Below are positions 6,631 to 7,990 of a stretch of 7,990 nucleotides of DNA, piece after piece (position 1 is the stretch's first letter; each line of letters begins with the position of its first letter). The translations under genes and the position numbers were made by a program. Below the pieces are notes generated by a model. The model saw only the letters and a program-made list of their open reading frames with translations, did not search any database and was not told the origin of the DNA. The stretch spans positions 1 to 7,990 of the forward strand of contig CAUDYH010000051.1 of NCBI GenBank assembly GCA_958453575.1. The letters run 5' to 3'. This DNA comes from an uncultured Collinsella sp. GTDB taxonomy: Bacteria > Actinomycetota > Coriobacteriia > Coriobacteriales > Coriobacteriaceae.

Positions 6631-7990
6631 TTGAGGGTGCCTAATATTATCTTTGACAATAAGATGGGCGAGGCGTGCCTTGCGGCGTGGAGGTCCGCGG
6701 GTGTGGAAGTCCGCTCAGTCGTGGTCCGACAAGATGGTGAAGTCGTCTTCGAGCATGCGGCTGCGCCGTTCGCCCTCGAACACGTTCACCCGCTCTATTC
6801 TGTGACTAAGTCCTTCACTTCGGTTGCTGTTGGGATGTTGGTGAATGAAGGACGGCTGTCGCTGGCCGATCGCTGGATTTCATACTTCCCGGAATATGAA
6901 GGCGAGATTGCGGATGAGCGCTTTCGCAATGTGACGGTTCGCAATTTGCTGACTATGACGATGGGGCAGGAGAGTGACCTTTCGTATATTGGCGCGGGAG
7001 ACGACTGGGCACATGAGGTTCTTCATCGTGAGTTTGACTGGAAGCCGGGCGAGGTCTTTCACTACGATTCGCTGTGTTCACATTTATTGAGCATGCTCGT
7101 GCAACGCATAAGTGGAACGAAAGAATCCGATTATCTCGCTGAACGTTTGTTTACGCCGTTAGGCATTAGAAATTGGTGGTGGGAAGAGGATCAAGCCGGT
7201 CATACGACCGGAGGTTTTGGTCTTCACCTTTCGACACCGGATTTGGCTAAGTTTGGTCAATGTTTGCTGGATGGCGGCAAGTGGCGTGGGGAACAGATCA
7301 TTCCCGCGGAATGGGTTGCCGAGGCGACGAAGATTCAGATGGAAACGAGCCCCTTTTATCCGTCTGAGGCGACTGAAGACAGCAATGGCTATGGATACCA
7401 GTTCTGGATGTGCCGGCGTGGCGGGTTCAGATGCTCTGGCCTTTTTGGGCAGCTGTGCTACATACGGCCCACAGATGGCCTTGTCATCGCTTGCTCGAGT
7501 TCCACGACAGGAAGTAAGGCGTTGCTTGATCCGCTGTATAAGGTATTGTTCAAAGAGTCTAGTGTTCGGGAAACGGTGGCTTCCGAATGTGACTTCGATA
7601 GCATTCCCGTGCCAGTTGGGTTGGCTTCTGGCGGACGTTTGAGCTCATTACGCCTCGAGGGCATTCATCATTGTATTTTCGGGGATTTTGAAGAGATCGA
7701 TATTCGATTTCATAAGAATGAGCTGGATTTATCTCTGTTGCGCGATGGTCGTGAGTACGGCGTGAGGGCCGGCTACAAGTCTTGGGTTTGCAAATCGGGC
7801 GATGGGGCCGGAGTCGGAGACCTCTTTCCTTTTGTAACTCATGAAGCTGAGAGGGACGATGCCCCCGCATGGGATGTTCGCAAGTTGTTTGCAGCGTATG
7901 CCTGGACTTCGCCAACAAATTTACAAATCGAGACTAGGGAACTGGACTACACGCGGCGCTGTTTTATCGATGTACGGATTGGAGGTATTT
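6631..7990 (+). CDS. Serine hydrolase, beta-lactamase/penicillin-binding-protein fold (3' end beyond window)
   Basis: A frame open from 6562 to the right edge reads as a serine hydrolase of the class C beta-lactamase-related family (PF00144 type). From the TTG at 6631 (GAGAGG at 6619-6624, six bases upstream) 453 codons are visible with no stop. PLYSVTKSFTSVAVGMLV carries the SxxK nucleophile and base (Ser57, Lys60). FHYDSLCSHLL holds the second-motif tyrosine (Tyr145) with Ser instead of the usual Asn. RCSG-LFGQ (267-270) stands where H/K-x-G is expected, followed by LVIACSS. RNLLTMTMG and LFTPLGI are also family-typical. No signal peptide or membrane span is visible, so it is probably cytoplasmic. 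Beyond about residue 300 a further, apparently beta-rich region of at least 150 residues follows. The substrate is unknown. The next ATG (6664) lacks a ribosome site. Codon use is less C/G-biased than in glnN. Confidence 0.85.
   Translation, partial: MRVPNIIFDNKMGEACLAAWRSAGVEVRSVVVRQDGEVVFEHAAAPFALEHVHPLYSVTKSFTSVAVGMLVNEGRLSLADRWISYFPEYEGEIADERFRNVTVRNLLTMTMGQESDLSYIGAGDDWAHEVLHREFDWKPGEVFHYDSLCSHLLSMLVQRISGTKESDYLAERLFTPLGIRNWWWEEDQAGHTTGGFGLHLSTPDLAKFGQCLLDGGKWRGEQIIPAEWVAEATKIQMETSPFYPSEATEDSNGYGYQFWMCRRGGFRCSGLFGQLCYIRPTDGLVIACSSSTTGSKALLDPLYKVLFKESSVRETVASECDFDSIPVPVGLASGGRLSSLRLEGIHHCIFGDFEEIDIRFHKNELDLSLLRDGREYGVRAGYKSWVCKSGDGAGVGDLFPFVTHEAERDDAPAWDVRKLFAAYAWTSPTNLQIETRELDYTRRCFIDVRIGGI

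Overview
The window looks like the chromosome of a GC-rich anaerobic gut actinobacterium of the Coriobacteriia, most likely Collinsella or a close relative. This is an inference from the type III glutamine synthetase, the strongly C/G-ending codon use, the clear AAGGAG-type Shine-Dalgarno sites and the TTG starts. No rRNA or other taxonomic marker is present.

Layout. The left edge holds the first 23 codons of a leftward gene that reads like metF (methylenetetrahydrofolate reductase). A 424-bp gene-free stretch follows; it is rich in inverted repeats, including one 39-bp-arm imperfect palindrome and three small hairpins just before the next gene. glnN, a type III glutamine synthetase, runs rightward from 496 to 2583 and ends in a textbook rho-independent terminator. 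A leftward GntR/UTRA-family repressor gene (2692-3432, TTG start) converges on it.

From 3568 to 6510 lies a rightward sugar-uptake operon. It has a sigma70-type promoter (TAGACA, 18 bp, TATAAT) with two perfect copies of the palindrome TGTCTAGACA, one over the -35 and one touching the ribosome binding site. Next come a GH4 6-phospho-alpha-glucosidase and a PTS EIIBC permease of the beta-glucoside subfamily that lacks an EIIA domain. A stable hairpin follows, then a rightward serine beta-lactamase-fold hydrolase gene (TTG start at 6631) that is still open at the right edge.

How it works together (inference): the permease imports and phosphorylates an alpha-glucoside, using an EIIA made elsewhere. 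The GH4 enzyme splits the sugar phosphate into glucose 6-phosphate and a second product. The divergent GntR/UTRA protein represses the operon at the two palindromes until a phosphosugar binds its UTRA domain. The serine hydrolase may belong to the same locus, but the hairpin before it suggests separate or only partly coupled expression. I saw no CRISPR array, tRNA, rRNA or intact mobile element. Most of the window is ordinary metabolism; the most distinctive parts are the operator layout, the enzyme/permease pairing and the palindromes before glnN.
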